Positions 1 to 8,120 are shown, counted from the first letter of the stretch. The stretch is 37,135 nt of DNA from Actinomycetota bacterium (GCA_019347715.1 JAHWKU010000018.1:1-37135); one strand, 5' to 3'. Translations and numbers: made by a program. Notes: generated from the letters alone by a model not told the origin.

Positions 1-175
1 TGAAGTCGAGGTCCTGGACGCGCCAGTTCAGCCGCTCCCAGAGGTCATAGAGATCGAGTGGGGTCTTTCGTCGAATCTTGTCTTCGTATTCGTAGACGTC
101 ATCGATGTTGACGTCCTTCAAGTTTTGGACCTTGCCGTCTTCTATCTGCCTGACGGTGTCTTCGGTGATGCTCAT
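1..175 (-). CDS. N-terminus of a possible ferritin-like/diiron protein (cut by window edge)
   Basis: An ATG at 175 opens a frame that runs off the left edge after 58 codons. It begins MSITEDTVRQIEDGKVQN and continues with a segment ending in LYDLWERLNWRVQDLDF. A clear GGAGGT ribosome site lies 5 bases upstream. The W-E-R-x-N-W-x-V-x-D-L-D-F stretch resembles the N-terminus of ferritin-like/R2-like diiron oxygenases of actinobacteria, but the iron ligands would lie outside the window, so the family is a guess. It lies 61 bp downstream of the acyl-CoA ligase stop on the same strand, so the two may be co-transcribed and act in one lipid or fatty-acid modification step (inference). Confidence 0.6.
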   Translation of the reverse strand, partial: MSITEDTVRQIEDGKVQNLKDVNIDDVYEYEDKIRRKTPLDLYDLWERLNWRVQDLDF

Positions 176-236
176 GGGCACCTCCAGTGGGTTGGCCGTT
201 TCGGTGATTTTAGCCTGTACTGACCGCCGGTCACAA

Positions 237-1748
237 TCAGAGCATCGCCCGTATCGCCTTGCGATCTACTTTGCCCACCGGCGTGAGCGGAACGTAGCCC
301 ACCACGTTGACCACCCTGGGGTACTTATAGCCGCCGATCTTGGCTTTGCAGTGCTCGATCAGCTCCTCTGGAGTTGCCTCCTTTCCAGGGTGGAGCTGGA
401 CGAAGGCGACAACTTCCTCCCCGTACTTCTCGTCCGGCTTGCCAACGACTCCCGCAACCGCAACCGCAGGATGTTCGAGAAGGCAATCCTCGACGTCACG
501 GGGATAAACATTGAAGCCTCCGCGGATGATGAGGTCTTTGATCCGATCGACGATGTAGAGATATCCGTCCTCGTCGAGCCTTCCGACGTCGCCGGTGTGA
601 AGCCAGCCACCGCGCATGACTTCGTCGGTCAGTTCTTCTGACTTCCAGTAGCCCTTCATGAGACCGGGTGACTTGATGCAGACTTCTCCTGGCTCCCCGA
701 CCGGCAGTTCCTTATCGTCTTCCTTCACTATCTTCAGCTCATAGCCCGGCCACGGGACACCCACCGAACCTACCTTTCGCCGCTCCGGGTCAGGCGGGTT
801 GGCGGTCGCGCCACCGCCGGATTCAGTACATCCGTAGCCTTCGTAGATCTTGCAGGAGGGAACCCGGCGTTCGAATTGTTCGATCACCTCTCGAGCCAGC
901 GGCGCCGCTCCAACCCCGACGAACTCCCAGGACGAAAGGTCGTAGTCCTCGAGCGGCTGAGAAAGCAGCATCTGAATCATCGACGGTACGGCGGCCGCGC
1001 GATTGACCTTGAACTCTTGGACATGCTCCAGCCACTGAGTCGGGTCGAACCAGCTCATCAGGACGGCCTTGCCTGGCTCCTTGGTATAAAAGCCCGAGAC
1101 CGTGACCATCAACCCGAATGCATGTGAGAGAGGAAGCGCGCTCAACCCCATGGTCTGTCCCGGGATGTAGGAGTGTTCGTGTAGGGCCTTGGCGCAATAG
1201 GCCTGGTTCTGGTGGGAGTACATGACTCCCTTCGACTTGCCCGTTGTCCCTCCCGTATATAGAAGGGCGGAAAGGTCGGAGTCGTCGCGGTCAACGATCG
1301 ACCCCTCCTCCGCTGATTCGAGAGAATCGAGGGAGATCACACCATCGGCCTCCGGACCAGTCGTGATGATGAACTTCAAGTCACTGCCCTCGGCGGCCGT
1401 CTGGACGATTCCGAGGAACTCGGGACTGGTGATCGCAGTTGTAGCTTCTGAGTCGGCGATGATCCTGGCCACCTCGTCGGGAGGTAGGAGAAACATGAGA
1501 GGAGTCATCGCGGCCCCCGCGCGCCAGATTGCGTTATAGACCACAGGCACGGTCGGAGAATTGGGAAGCATCACGATCACGCGATCGCCAGGGGCTACTC
1601 CAAGTTCGACCAACCCATTTCCGATGCGCGACGCCCGTTCCCGAAGCTGCCCGGTCGAATGCCAGGCTCCTTCGAACCACAGCGCTTCGTTATCTCCGAG
1701 TCGTTCGAACGCCTGCTCCGCAATCCGAGCCAGATGCCATTCACCCAT
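237..1748 (-). CDS. AMP-forming acyl-CoA synthetase (fatty acid/aryl-CoA ligase family)
   Basis: The 503-residue length is normal for the ANL superfamily. It would activate a carboxylic acid with ATP to an acyl-AMP and transfer it to CoA in the cytoplasm. Core motifs seen: the A3 phosphate loop YTGGTTGKSKG (164-174), A5 GYGCTES (304-310), A7 HTGD (384-387), A8 RIKDLIIRGGFNVYP (402-416) and the A10 GKVDRKAI segment with catalytic Lys493. The substrate cannot be told from sequence; medium or long-chain fatty acids are most common in such actinobacterial paralogues. The ATG start has AAAGGA upstream. It lies between a CpaE-like gene (79 bp) and a possible diiron gene (61 bp), all on the minus strand; only the latter is a plausible partner. 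Confidence 0.93.
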   Translation of the reverse strand: MGEWHLARIAEQAFERLGDNEALWFEGAWHSTGQLRERASRIGNGLVELGVAPGDRVIVMLPNSPTVPVVYNAIWRAGAAMTPLMFLLPPDEVARIIADSEATTAITSPEFLGIVQTAAEGSDLKFIITTGPEADGVISLDSLESAEEGSIVDRDDSDLSALLYTGGTTGKSKGVMYSHQNQAYCAKALHEHSYIPGQTMGLSALPLSHAFGLMVTVSGFYTKEPGKAVLMSWFDPTQWLEHVQEFKVNRAAAVPSMIQMLLSQPLEDYDLSSWEFVGVGAAPLAREVIEQFERRVPSCKIYEGYGCTESGGGATANPPDPERRKVGSVGVPWPGYELKIVKEDDKELPVGEPGEVCIKSPGLMKGYWKSEELTDEVMRGGWLHTGDVGRLDEDGYLYIVDRIKDLIIRGGFNVYPRDVEDCLLEHPAVAVAGVVGKPDEKYGEEVVAFVQLHPGKEATPEELIEHCKAKIGGYKYPRVVNVVGYVPLTPVGKVDRKAIRAML

Positions 1749-1827
1749 TCGACTTCCTTTCGCCGGGAAAGGGGAATTATCTCTGCCGGCACCGGTTAAG
1801 GGAACCGGGCGGTTGGCCGCGGTGGAG

Positions 1828-2961
1828 TCAGCGGCGAGAGAACATCCTTCGGGAACTGCGCGTCGTGCCAGGGACCCCTATTAGTTGTCGCGCCAGCGGT
1901 TCCAGAAGCCGCAGGCCGGATTGGGCCAGTTCCCCGCGATCGGGGGCCGCAGCGAGACCGGCGTCCCCTCTAACTGAGATCCCTACCGGCCGACCGATGA
2001 CTGCTTCAACGTCCTTCAATGTGATGTCGCTTCCAGAGGTGTGAGCGTTCACCAACACTGAAACCTTTGAGGTGTCCAAGCCCGAGGACCTGATCAGGCG
2101 CATAGCGTCTCTTCCTCTTTTCAGCGAAAGCATGTCGCAGGTGACCACGAGAATGATCGCGTCGGCCTGCTCGGCGACGGTGATCGCCAAGTCATGGATC
2201 CCGCTTGGAAGATCGACTATCAGATGAGGGACCGAAGCCCTAACCAGCTGGAGGGCGGCCGAAAGATCGGAGGTCTTGACGATGTCCGATTCTCCTGGAG
2301 AAGCGGGCGAGAAGATGACCCTGACACCCGAGTCGTGCCGGTATGCGATCTGATCTATGACCGAGGGAGTGATCTCGGTTGCCACGCGCAGCAGATCGAT
2401 CGTCGTCTTGACGTCCTCCGTCGCAGGAAAAAGCACCGACTGATCTCCGTGATCCAGATCGAGATCGACCAGCACCGTGTCCTTTAATTGAGAAGAGGCT
2501 CCGGCCAGATGAGCTGCAATCACGGTCGACCCCGATCCACCCTTGGGGCTCCAGACCGCAGTCAGCTGGCCGGCGGCACCAAGGCTGGGTTTATCGGCCT
2601 GAATACTTTCTTCGACGAGGCGGCGGAGCTCTTGCCTCTCCTTCGGCCAGAGCAAAAACCCAGCTGCTCCAAGCTTGAGCGCTTGCCTGAGAGTGCCGAC
2701 TTCCTCGGTCCGCGCGACTACCAGAGTGCGGCGGGATGAGACCATTGCCGACTCCCGGGATTCCAGCCCTCTCATGATCCCGTCGGTAATCACGACTACG
2801 TCCGCGGTGCCAGAGTCGAGAGAAGCCACCAGCTCGCCCTTCGAACGGGCAGGGGGCAGCATCCTCCATTGAGGAATCCCTTCGGTGAAGCGGATGAACT
2901 CCTCCAGAAGAGTTGGGTCTTCCGACGCGAAAAGGACAGTTGGAGAGACCTGAGCCGCCAA
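1828..2961 (-). CDS. CpaE-like pseudo-receiver/MinD-family ATPase
   Basis: 377 residues. The N-terminus (about 8-120) has a receiver-like alpha/beta pattern with a hydrophobic strand VVVITD (55-60). It is followed by a MinD/ParA P-loop ATPase: deviant Walker A KGGSGST (140-146), switch region VLVDLDLDHGD (163-173) and a Walker B-like LIVDLPSG. This order is that of CpaE/TadZ and the septum-site protein Ssd, which localise Tad pilus machinery or affect division. No Tad pilus gene is nearby, so its role is open; an Ssd-like role is as likely as a pilus role. The start is TTG at 2961, chosen because a strong AAAGGAGG sits just upstream. Confidence 0.85.
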   Translation of the reverse strand: MAAQVSPTVLFASEDPTLLEEFIRFTEGIPQWRMLPPARSKGELVASLDSGTADVVVITDGIMRGLESRESAMVSSRRTLVVARTEEVGTLRQALKLGAAGFLLWPKERQELRRLVEESIQADKPSLGAAGQLTAVWSPKGGSGSTVIAAHLAGASSQLKDTVLVDLDLDHGDQSVLFPATEDVKTTIDLLRVATEITPSVIDQIAYRHDSGVRVIFSPASPGESDIVKTSDLSAALQLVRASVPHLIVDLPSGIHDLAITVAEQADAIILVVTCDMLSLKRGRDAMRLIRSSGLDTSKVSVLVNAHTSGSDITLKDVEAVIGRPVGISVRGDAGLAAAPDRGELAQSGLRLLEPLARQLIGVPGTTRSSRRMFSRR

Positions 2962-3055
2962 AACCCCCTCCTTTGTCTTCCTTTGCTTTCATCTGCCAAG
3001 GGGGGAAGTGAACGTAGTTTTACGCCTATCCGCTCCCGATGTCGAGAGGGATGGC

Positions 3056-3061
3056 TATCAT
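3056..3061 (+). promoter_or_regulatory. Candidate -10 of a leaderless transcript
   Basis: TATCAT lies 7 bases before the ATG at 3069. No Shine-Dalgarno is present, so transcription would begin at the start codon. This decides the start of the HAD gene against the ATGs at 3039 and 3051. Confidence 0.4.
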
Positions 3062-3068
3062 CGATCTC

Positions 3069-3959
3069 ATGGAAGCAGCTTTCTTCGATCTGGACAAGAC
3101 CGTGATCGCCAGGTCCAGCGGCCTGGCATTCGGAAAAGACCTATATCGGGAGGGGTTGATCTCAAAGCGTGTGCTCCTTCGGGGAGTAGCCGCGCAGTTC
3201 GTCTATCTATTAGTCGGAGCTGACGAAAAGAAGATGGAGCAAATGCGCGAGAAGGTGCTGGCGCTCACTAAAGGGTGGGAGAAGGCGAAGGTAGAAAGCA
3301 TCGTTGCCGACGTCATGGGCGACGTCATTACGCCCATCATTTACCGGGAAGCTCTCGAGCTGATCGAAGAACACAAGGCGGCCGGTCGGAAGGTCATTCT
3401 CGTCTCATCGTCTCCCGAAGAGATCGTCGGCCCCCTTGCGGATCTTCTCGAAGTCGACGGCTTCATAGCGAGCCGGGCCAGACTGGATGAAGAGGGCCGT
3501 TATACGGGGGAGCTCGAGTTCTACTGTTACGGGCCTCACAAGGTGACCGCGATCCAAGAGCTGGCGGAAACCGATGGCATCGATCTTGCGGCCTCCTATG
3601 CATATTCAGACTCCATCACAGACGTGCCTCTTTTGGAGGCCGTCGGCAATCCGGTAGCCGCAAATCCGGATCGAGATCTGAGGAAGATCGCGATCGAAAG
3701 GGACTGGTCGATCGTCCACTTCACGAAGCCGGTGACCATAAGGAAGCGGCTCGCGGAATTGGCCCCGTCTCCAAAGCAGACCGCTGTCGGAAGCGGTCTT
3801 GCGCTAACCGTTTTCGCAGGGCTGGCCGGATACGTCTGGCTGCGCCGACGTGCCGCCAGAAACGGCCATCGCACGAGACTCGAAAGAGCTAAGGACTTCG
3901 TGGTTACTGGGGCGGAGTCACTCCAAAGGGTCCCCAAGAGATACCCGCGCCACGGATAA
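3069..3959 (+). CDS. HAD-IB family phosphatase with C-terminal membrane segment
   Basis: 296 residues from the preferred ATG, which places HAD motif I (FFDLDKT, Asp at residue 7) at the N-terminus as in SerB-like HAD-IB enzymes. Motif II is VSSSPEEI with its Ser/Thr, a Lys follows in YGPHKVTA, and the motif III acid pair appears as YSDSITD. These residues fit a phosphomonoesterase acting on a small molecule or lipid headgroup; substrate unknown. Near the C-terminus there is one hydrophobic segment (LALTVFAGLAGYVWL) followed by RRR, so the enzyme is probably membrane-tethered with a cytoplasmic catalytic domain. Actinobacterial relatives often sit with phospholipid acyltransferases, but none is nearby. 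It runs divergently from the CpaE-like gene. Confidence 0.88.
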   Translation: MEAAFFDLDKTVIARSSGLAFGKDLYREGLISKRVLLRGVAAQFVYLLVGADEKKMEQMREKVLALTKGWEKAKVESIVADVMGDVITPIIYREALELIEEHKAAGRKVILVSSSPEEIVGPLADLLEVDGFIASRARLDEEGRYTGELEFYCYGPHKVTAIQELAETDGIDLAASYAYSDSITDVPLLEAVGNPVAANPDRDLRKIAIERDWSIVHFTKPVTIRKRLAELAPSPKQTAVGSGLALTVFAGLAGYVWLRRRAARNGHRTRLERAKDFVVTGAESLQRVPKRYPRHG

Positions 3960-4067
3960 AAGGGACAAACCGGGTCGGCACCCCCGAAAATCACCCTTAT
4001 GGGGGAGTAACTTCCGGGCCTATCCAGCCGCTATAACTACTAACCATTCCTAAACGGAGGATTCGCA

Positions 4068-4538
4068 ATGCGTAGATGGCGCCAGTACCTCAGTTCCGCA
4101 GGAGCAACGATCGCAGTTTTCCTTATGACCAGTCTCGCTTTCGCCGGCCCGGGGGAACTGCCCGAACAGGCCAACGAGAAGGCCGAGGAAGCGGTTTCTC
4201 AAGAGAAGACGGAAACTGAGGAGCCCAAACTCGAGGAGGCAGAGGTAGAAGAGGAAGATGGTGCCGAATCGCTTCAGGAAGGTGACGATGTCGTCAACCA
4301 TGGCCACTGTGTTTCCTACTGGGCACGTCAGTCGAAGGGACTTACCGGAAGAGCAAAAGGAGAATTCATCTCATCTATAGCCAAGAACCCGGAAGCCATT
4401 TCCAAGAAAGTCGCTGAAGGCGGAGAGCCCGATGGAACCTGCGACTTCGGCGACGATCTCGCAGCGGCTCAAGACTCTGTCAGCGCCTCTTCCAACGGAA
4501 AGGGCAACGGCAAGGGCAAGGGCCGTCCGGGACGCTAA
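4068..4538 (+). CDS. Small secreted acidic protein, unknown function
   Basis: 156 residues with a clear Sec signal peptide (MRRWRQ, hydrophobic core to about 25, likely cleavage after AFA). A Glu/Lys-rich, probably disordered segment follows (about 36-72). Then comes a compact part with only two cysteines, Cys81 (HGHCVSYWARQ) and Cys125 (DGTCDFGDDL), likely to form one disulfide. The tail is Gly-Asn-Lys rich (GKGNGKGKGRPGR). GGAGG lies at a normal distance from the ATG, and a possible -10 TATAAC lies at about 4032. I do not recognise the family. The basic tail and acidic middle suggest cell-wall or polymer binding (inference). Its stop overlaps the stop of the thioesterase on the other strand by 4 bases. 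Confidence 0.75.
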   Translation: MRRWRQYLSSAGATIAVFLMTSLAFAGPGELPEQANEKAEEAVSQEKTETEEPKLEEAEVEEEDGAESLQEGDDVVNHGHCVSYWARQSKGLTGRAKGEFISSIAKNPEAISKKVAEGGEPDGTCDFGDDLAAAQDSVSASSNGKGNGKGKGRPGR

Positions 4539-5053
4539 CCCCGCTCGGGAGTCGCAGGTCCCTGCTTCGGCAGGTCCCTGGGGTCGGCCAGATCGATCGA
4601 GAGATTGGTAGCCCGCCCGGATGCGAGAAGCTTTCCATCTGCATCGAACAGCTCTGCGGCAGCGAACGTGACTCGTCTGGTCTTGTTGACCACCCATCCT
4701 TCGGCCCGTATCAGTCCAGGAGCAGTCGGCCGATAGAATTCAGTTCTTAGGTCTGCGGTTAAAAAGACTTCGTTCGAGTTCAGAAGGGTCCAGGTAGCGC
4801 CACCCATCGCGGTATCGAGGATTGCCGTCACCATTCCGCCGTGGATGATCCAGCCGTCGCCGGCAGGAAACCCGTGATCCTCCGTGGTGTCCCATTCCAT
4901 GACCGTCCATCCCGGTTCCAACTCCGTGCGTCGCCATCCGAGAAAGTTCCATACTCCCGGCATGTCGGGGGGCGGGGCGGACCACTGTTGCATCTCCTCG
5001 TAGCGTTCGCCTGGGAGGAATTGCTTCAAAGGACGACGATCAGAACTCGGCAT
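4535..5053 (-). CDS. PaaI-like hotdog thioesterase
   Basis: 172 residues from ATG 5053. The hotdog signature is visible: a helix segment IHGGMVTAILDTAMGGATW, then strand-forming TADLRTEFYRPTAPG and a C-terminal VTFAAAELFDADGKLLASG, as in PaaI/4HBT thioesterases that hydrolyse small acyl- or aryl-CoA esters. The frame stays open to an ATG at 5107, but that start has no Shine-Dalgarno and would leave no room for a promoter apart from the tRNA gene. The ATG at 5053 has TACATT 8 bases upstream, matching the leaderless pattern seen elsewhere in the window. The substrate is unknown. Confidence 0.85.
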   Translation of the reverse strand: MPSSDRRPLKQFLPGERYEEMQQWSAPPPDMPGVWNFLGWRRTELEPGWTVMEWDTTEDHGFPAGDGWIIHGGMVTAILDTAMGGATWTLLNSNEVFLTADLRTEFYRPTAPGLIRAEGWVVNKTRRVTFAAAELFDADGKLLASGRATNLSIDLADPRDLPKQGPATPERG

Positions 5054-5061
5054 GAGGACGG

Positions 5062-5067
5062 AATGTA
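5062..5067 (-). promoter_or_regulatory. Candidate leaderless -10 for the thioesterase
   Basis: On the minus strand TACATT precedes ATG 5053 by 8 bases and no ribosome site is present. Confidence 0.35.
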
Positions 5068-5110
5068 GCACGGCACTAACCTTGAGCTCTCCCGCTATCC
5101 TGATCATCGA

Positions 5111-5201
5111 GGAGGCGATTGGGGGCTGGTGCCCCTCCTAGTCTTCAAAACTAGTGAGGCCTCGAAAGGGGCCTGGCGGGTTCGATTCCCGTCCGCCTCC
5201 G
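5111..5201 (+). tRNA. selC: tRNA-Sec (anticodon TCA)
   Basis: A complete 91-nt selenocysteine tRNA. The acceptor GGAGGCG pairs with CGCCTCC. The long D stem GGGGGC/GCCCCT is 6 bp, as in bacterial tRNA-Sec. The anticodon arm CTAGT-CTTCAAA-ACTAG gives anticodon TCA. A long variable arm AGGCCTC-GAAA-GGGGCCT follows, and the T arm has the loop TTCGATT. The discriminator is G, and CCA is not encoded. It reads UGA as selenocysteine after charging by SerRS and conversion by SelA. No selA, selB, selD or recognisable selenoprotein lies in this window. A TATCCT at 5096-5101 could be its -10. Confidence 0.95.
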
Positions 5202-5546
5202 CTGACACTTTGGCCCGTGAGCTCCGAGTTTGGCGGATAGCGTTCGTAAGTGGACTCATTGACCCATTGGACCTTGGTCGTAGTTGTCCCGGGCCACGGC
5301 GCGAGGATCGGAGATTCCGAGCCTTTCGTCTGTCCTCGGATCAGTGCCCGCCGAGGCGATCAACGGAAGGCCGTCGTAAAGGTTACGCGGACTGGCTGGA
5401 CCAGGCTCAATTTCCAGCGCGCGCGGGGAAGGGTTAGAGTCGCGGTTAGAACGGATTCTCACGATGATCCCCAAAGCGGGCTGCCAAGGGATGGTCTGCG
5501 TCTAAGCCGGTCAGTCCCCCTTAGTATTCTGAGCCGGAGGTAGTTC
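5202..5546. other. 345-bp stretch with no recognised gene
   Basis: It lies between the tRNA-Sec and the small membrane-protein gene. Short open frames exist on both strands (for example 5256-5474 on the minus strand), but they lack family-like composition or a ribosome site. No SECIS-like structure, transposase remnant or tRNA was recognised. The end of the stretch carries the ribosome site (GGAGG) of the next gene. Confidence 0.5.
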
Positions 5547-6002
5547 ATGTACAGGTGGCTCGTGTTTGTTCATGTGGTCGGCGTGTTTGGATTCTTGCTC
5601 ACCCATGGCGCGTCCGTGCTGGTGACTTTCACAATCCGACGGGAACGAAATCCCGAACGACTTGGCGCCCTGCTCGATCTTTCGGCCCGGTCGATAACCG
5701 CTTTTTATGTATCGATACTGGTCTTGCTCGCGGGTGGTATAGCCGCTGGGTTTGTCGGCAGATGGTGGGGCCAAGCCTGGATATGGACTGCCCTCATCCT
5801 TCTGGTGGCAACTATGGGCGCTATGTATGCAACCGCAATGCCTTATTTTCGAAGGCTCCGGGCTACTTTATCGAGCACCAAGCCCGCGGCCGCCACCGAG
5901 CTCGACGGACTTCAGAGTTCGCGTGTTCCTGAACTGCTCACGGTCATTGGATTCGGCAGTCTCCTGGTCATACTCTGGCTCATGATGTTCAAACCGTTCT
6001 GA
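5547..6002 (+). CDS. Small four-helix membrane protein (DUF2269-like)
   Basis: 151 residues with four hydrophobic segments: about 4-28 ([17 protein letters not shown]), 50-68, 76-94 and 131-148. Conserved-looking His9 in the first helix and His20 in LLTHG could be ligand or proton-relay positions. The shape and the N-terminus resemble DUF2269/COG5528-type predicted integral membrane proteins. GGAGG sits 7 bases before the ATG. The UspA-Rieske fusion starts 24 bp downstream on the same strand, so the two are probably one transcript and may share a redox or respiratory-stress role (inference). Confidence 0.75.
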   Translation: MYRWLVFVHVVGVFGFLLTHGASVLVTFTIRRERNPERLGALLDLSARSITAFYVSILVLLAGGIAAGFVGRWWGQAWIWTALILLVATMGAMYATAMPYFRRLRATLSSTKPAAATELDGLQSSRVPELLTVIGFGSLLVILWLMMFKPF

Positions 6003-6025
6003 GGCGGAAGCAAGAGGCTCTTCGT

Positions 6026-7030
6026 TTGGCTTACGAAAAGATCGTCGTTGGAACTGACGGCTCTGAAACCGCTAAGGTGGCCGAGCGGGTGGCTTCCCAT
6101 CTTGCCTCTGCGATGGGAGCTGAATTGATCGTTGCGACGGCCCGCTCAAAGGACAGCTCCCATCGGTCCGAGAAAGCTATCAGCTCGGAGGAGATTGTCG
6201 GAGTCCAGACACGACTCGAGCACGGAGAACCTGCGGAGGTTCTCGTCCGGGTCGCCGAACAAGAGCTGGCCGGCTTATTGGTGATCGGAAACAAGGGGAT
6301 GGGAGGAGGTGGGCTGTCCCTGCTGGGCAACGTCCCCAACAAGGTCTCTCATCATGCTCCGTGTGATCTCTTGATAGTCAACACCTCCAGGGTTGGCCGC
6401 GCGTCCGGATACGACAAGGTTCTAGTGGCGACTGATGGATCACCCACCGCTGATATCGCGGTCCGTAGGGCTCACGCGATATCGAACAGCCTTGGTGCCT
6501 CATTGTCTTTGATGAGCGTGGGTCCGGACGCGAAGAAAGTACTAACCGGCGCAATCGAGGAGCACAAGCTTTTCGATGTTGAGGTGATCGAAGACCAAGG
6601 AGATCCGGCATCGAAGCTATGTGAGGCGGCAGAGGCTAGGGGCTTCGATCTAATAGTCGTAGGCAACAAAGGTATGAGTGGGTCCAAACGTTTCCTGTTG
6701 GGTTCGGTTCCCAACAAGGTGTCCCACTATGCGCTCTGCGATGTCCTCATTGCCCGAACCATCTCGCGAAGCATCTCCGACCTAAGACCTGGCGAGGGGG
6801 GTGTCGTGCTGGCCAACGGCGAGCGAGTCGCAGCCTACAAGGAGGATGACGGATCACTGGTCGCGGTCTCTGCCAAGTGCACGCACATGGGATGCACGGT
6901 TGCGTGGAATGGCGATGAGAAGACCTGGGACTGCCCTTGTCACGGCTCCCGCTACGACCTTCAGGGGAAGGTCATCCGGGGCCCGGCGTCTCGCGACCTA
7001 GCCCCGTTGAACCTAGGGATACCGCAGTGA
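6026..7030 (+). CDS. Tandem universal stress protein fused to a Rieske [2Fe-2S] domain
   Basis: 334 residues in three domains. UspA-1 (about 3-120) and UspA-2 (about 129-245) each start with the VxTDGS strand (GTDGS 9-13, ATDGS 135-139) and end with the nucleotide loop. The second loop fits G-2x-G-9x-G-S (213-227); the first has Asn in place of Ser/Thr (88-102). A Rieske domain follows (about 250-334), with CTHMGC (285-290) and CPCHGS (303-308). This gives cluster ligands Cys285, His287, Cys303, His306 and the disulfide pair Cys290/Cys305. There is no signal peptide or membrane segment, so the protein is cytosolic. The start is TTG at 6026; other starts would cut into the first strand. It may couple ATP or stress sensing to electron transfer (inference). 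Confidence 0.9.
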   Translation: MAYEKIVVGTDGSETAKVAERVASHLASAMGAELIVATARSKDSSHRSEKAISSEEIVGVQTRLEHGEPAEVLVRVAEQELAGLLVIGNKGMGGGGLSLLGNVPNKVSHHAPCDLLIVNTSRVGRASGYDKVLVATDGSPTADIAVRRAHAISNSLGASLSLMSVGPDAKKVLTGAIEEHKLFDVEVIEDQGDPASKLCEAAEARGFDLIVVGNKGMSGSKRFLLGSVPNKVSHYALCDVLIARTISRSISDLRPGEGGVVLANGERVAAYKEDDGSLVAVSAKCTHMGCTVAWNGDEKTWDCPCHGSRYDLQGKVIRGPASRDLAPLNLGIPQ

Positions 7031-7151
7031 CGGCCCATCCCTTGGGGTAGTCCTTTAGGGTTTCGAACTCGATCCCGATGAACGGTTCGGTTCCTTCTAC
7101 CCAGGCATCCCACATTCCCAGGCTTGACAGCACGGGAGGTAAGCTCTAAAC

Positions 7152-7167
7152 TACAGAGTACTCTATA
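7152..7167 (+). promoter_or_regulatory. Palindromic operator/promoter of the membrane protein-regulator pair
   Basis: TACAGAGTACTCTATA is a dyad (perfect AGAGTACTCT core, 14 of 16 positions symmetric). It is joined to a TATAAA -10-like element and lies 13 bases before the ATG at 7180. Binding of the downstream winged-helix regulator here would block the promoter (inference). Confidence 0.5.
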
Positions 7168-7179
7168 AAGGGAGAAAAT

Positions 7180-7827
7180 ATGGAGAGGCAAGAGGCTCTC
7201 GAGCAGGTCGAGTACATGAAGCGCCTGATCGAAGACACGTCCTTCCGCGTGAGCGTGGGGTACCCGATCTTCCTGATGTGGGGGGTCATCTGGGTCATCG
7301 GCTACATCGGCGGGGTCGTCGCTCCTGAGGCAGTGAAACCGTGGGTATGGCCGGTTCTCTTGGTCGCAGCGTTCGTCGGCCACGCGATCGACGCGCGTAG
7401 CCACAGGTACCGCGTCAACCCGCCCACGGCCCTCACCCGACGGATGTTCCGCATCAACGTGCTTCTAGCAGCGGCGACGTTCCTTCTGCCCGCAGTCTTG
7501 GGACTCGAGGGGGCGGTCATGGGCGCCACGTCGGCAGACCAGACGCAACTGGCGTTCTCCATCGGCTTCGGCCCCTTCTACATCCCGTTCATGGTCGGCC
7601 TTATCTACGTGGTCAACGGCATTTTTCTTGGCGCGGAGTTCGTGAGGATCGGGACGTGGTTGATGGTGTCATCTGTGACCGCAACGATCGTTGGTGTGAC
7701 CGCTGGGGCCTCGGCGGCGTTCGTCTGGATGGCGGTCACCGGTGGTGGCAGCCTGCTGTTGACGGGCATCTTGCTCAGGAACAGCTGGCTGTCCGAGCGA
7801 TCCGCGGTAGCGACGGGAACAGCATGA
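7180..7827 (+). CDS. Polytopic membrane protein paired with a winged-helix regulator
   Basis: 215 residues. A charged N-terminal helix (MERQEALEQVEYMKRLIEDTS) is followed by about six hydrophobic segments, among them IFLMWGVIWVIGYIGGVV, a pair around 60-75, and 150-205. No transporter motif is seen. GGGAG lies 5 bases before the ATG. The stop overlaps the start of the next gene (ATGA), so the regulator is translationally coupled to it. Such pairs are common in actinobacteria, and the membrane protein is presumed to sense or modulate whatever the regulator responds to (inference). Confidence 0.8.
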   Translation: MERQEALEQVEYMKRLIEDTSFRVSVGYPIFLMWGVIWVIGYIGGVVAPEAVKPWVWPVLLVAAFVGHAIDARSHRYRVNPPTALTRRMFRINVLLAAATFLLPAVLGLEGAVMGATSADQTQLAFSIGFGPFYIPFMVGLIYVVNGIFLGAEFVRIGTWLMVSSVTATIVGVTAGASAAFVWMAVTGGGSLLLTGILLRNSWLSERSAVATGTA

Positions 7828-8120
7828 TCAGGGACCTCAACGAGGTCTTCCACGGCAGAGCCCGTCTGGGGATCATGACGCTGCTCTCGAGCCTCGGGCA
7901 GGCGGACTTCTCCACGTTGAAGGAGCGGCTGGAGCTGACGGACGGCAACCTCGGCGCCCAAATACGGGTGCTGGAGGAGGCGGGGTACGTAAAGGTGGAG
8001 AAGTCATTCGTCGGCCGGAAGCCACGGACGACGATGACGCCAACCGCGGCGGGCCGCAAAGCGTTCCGTGCTTACCTCGACCGCTTGGAAGAGGTCATCG
8101 AGGCCGCGCGGCAAGGCTGA
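7824..8120 (+). CDS. Winged-helix transcriptional regulator (MarR/ArsR-like, HTH_34 type)
   Basis: 98 residues, starting at the ATG that overlaps the upstream stop (ATGA). A longer open frame exists upstream but lies entirely inside the membrane-protein gene. The recognition region is FSTLKERLELTDGNLGAQIR, and the wing is GYVKVEKSFVGRKPRTTMTPT, followed by a dimerisation helix to the end. This matches the stand-alone winged-helix family PF13601, which represses its own operon. The palindrome at 7152-7167 is the obvious candidate operator. Confidence 0.9.
   Translation: MIRDLNEVFHGRARLGIMTLLSSLGQADFSTLKERLELTDGNLGAQIRVLEEAGYVKVEKSFVGRKPRTTMTPTAAGRKAFRAYLDRLEEVIEAARQG

Noticed and set aside
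105..641. Open frame antiparallel to the acyl-CoA ligase, and similar long frames opposite the SARP, FG-GAP and TldD genes
   Set aside because: They are shadows of well-supported genes on the other strand, with no ribosome sites and atypical composition.
3981..4005. CCCCC ... GGGGG hairpin after the HAD gene as terminator or riboswitch
   Set aside because: The 15-base loop and lack of a T-run make a terminator weak, and I could not fit a known riboswitch consensus.
5256..5474. 72-residue minus-strand ORF after tRNA-Sec
   Set aside because: Arg/Pro/Asn-rich product with no ribosome site and no family pattern.
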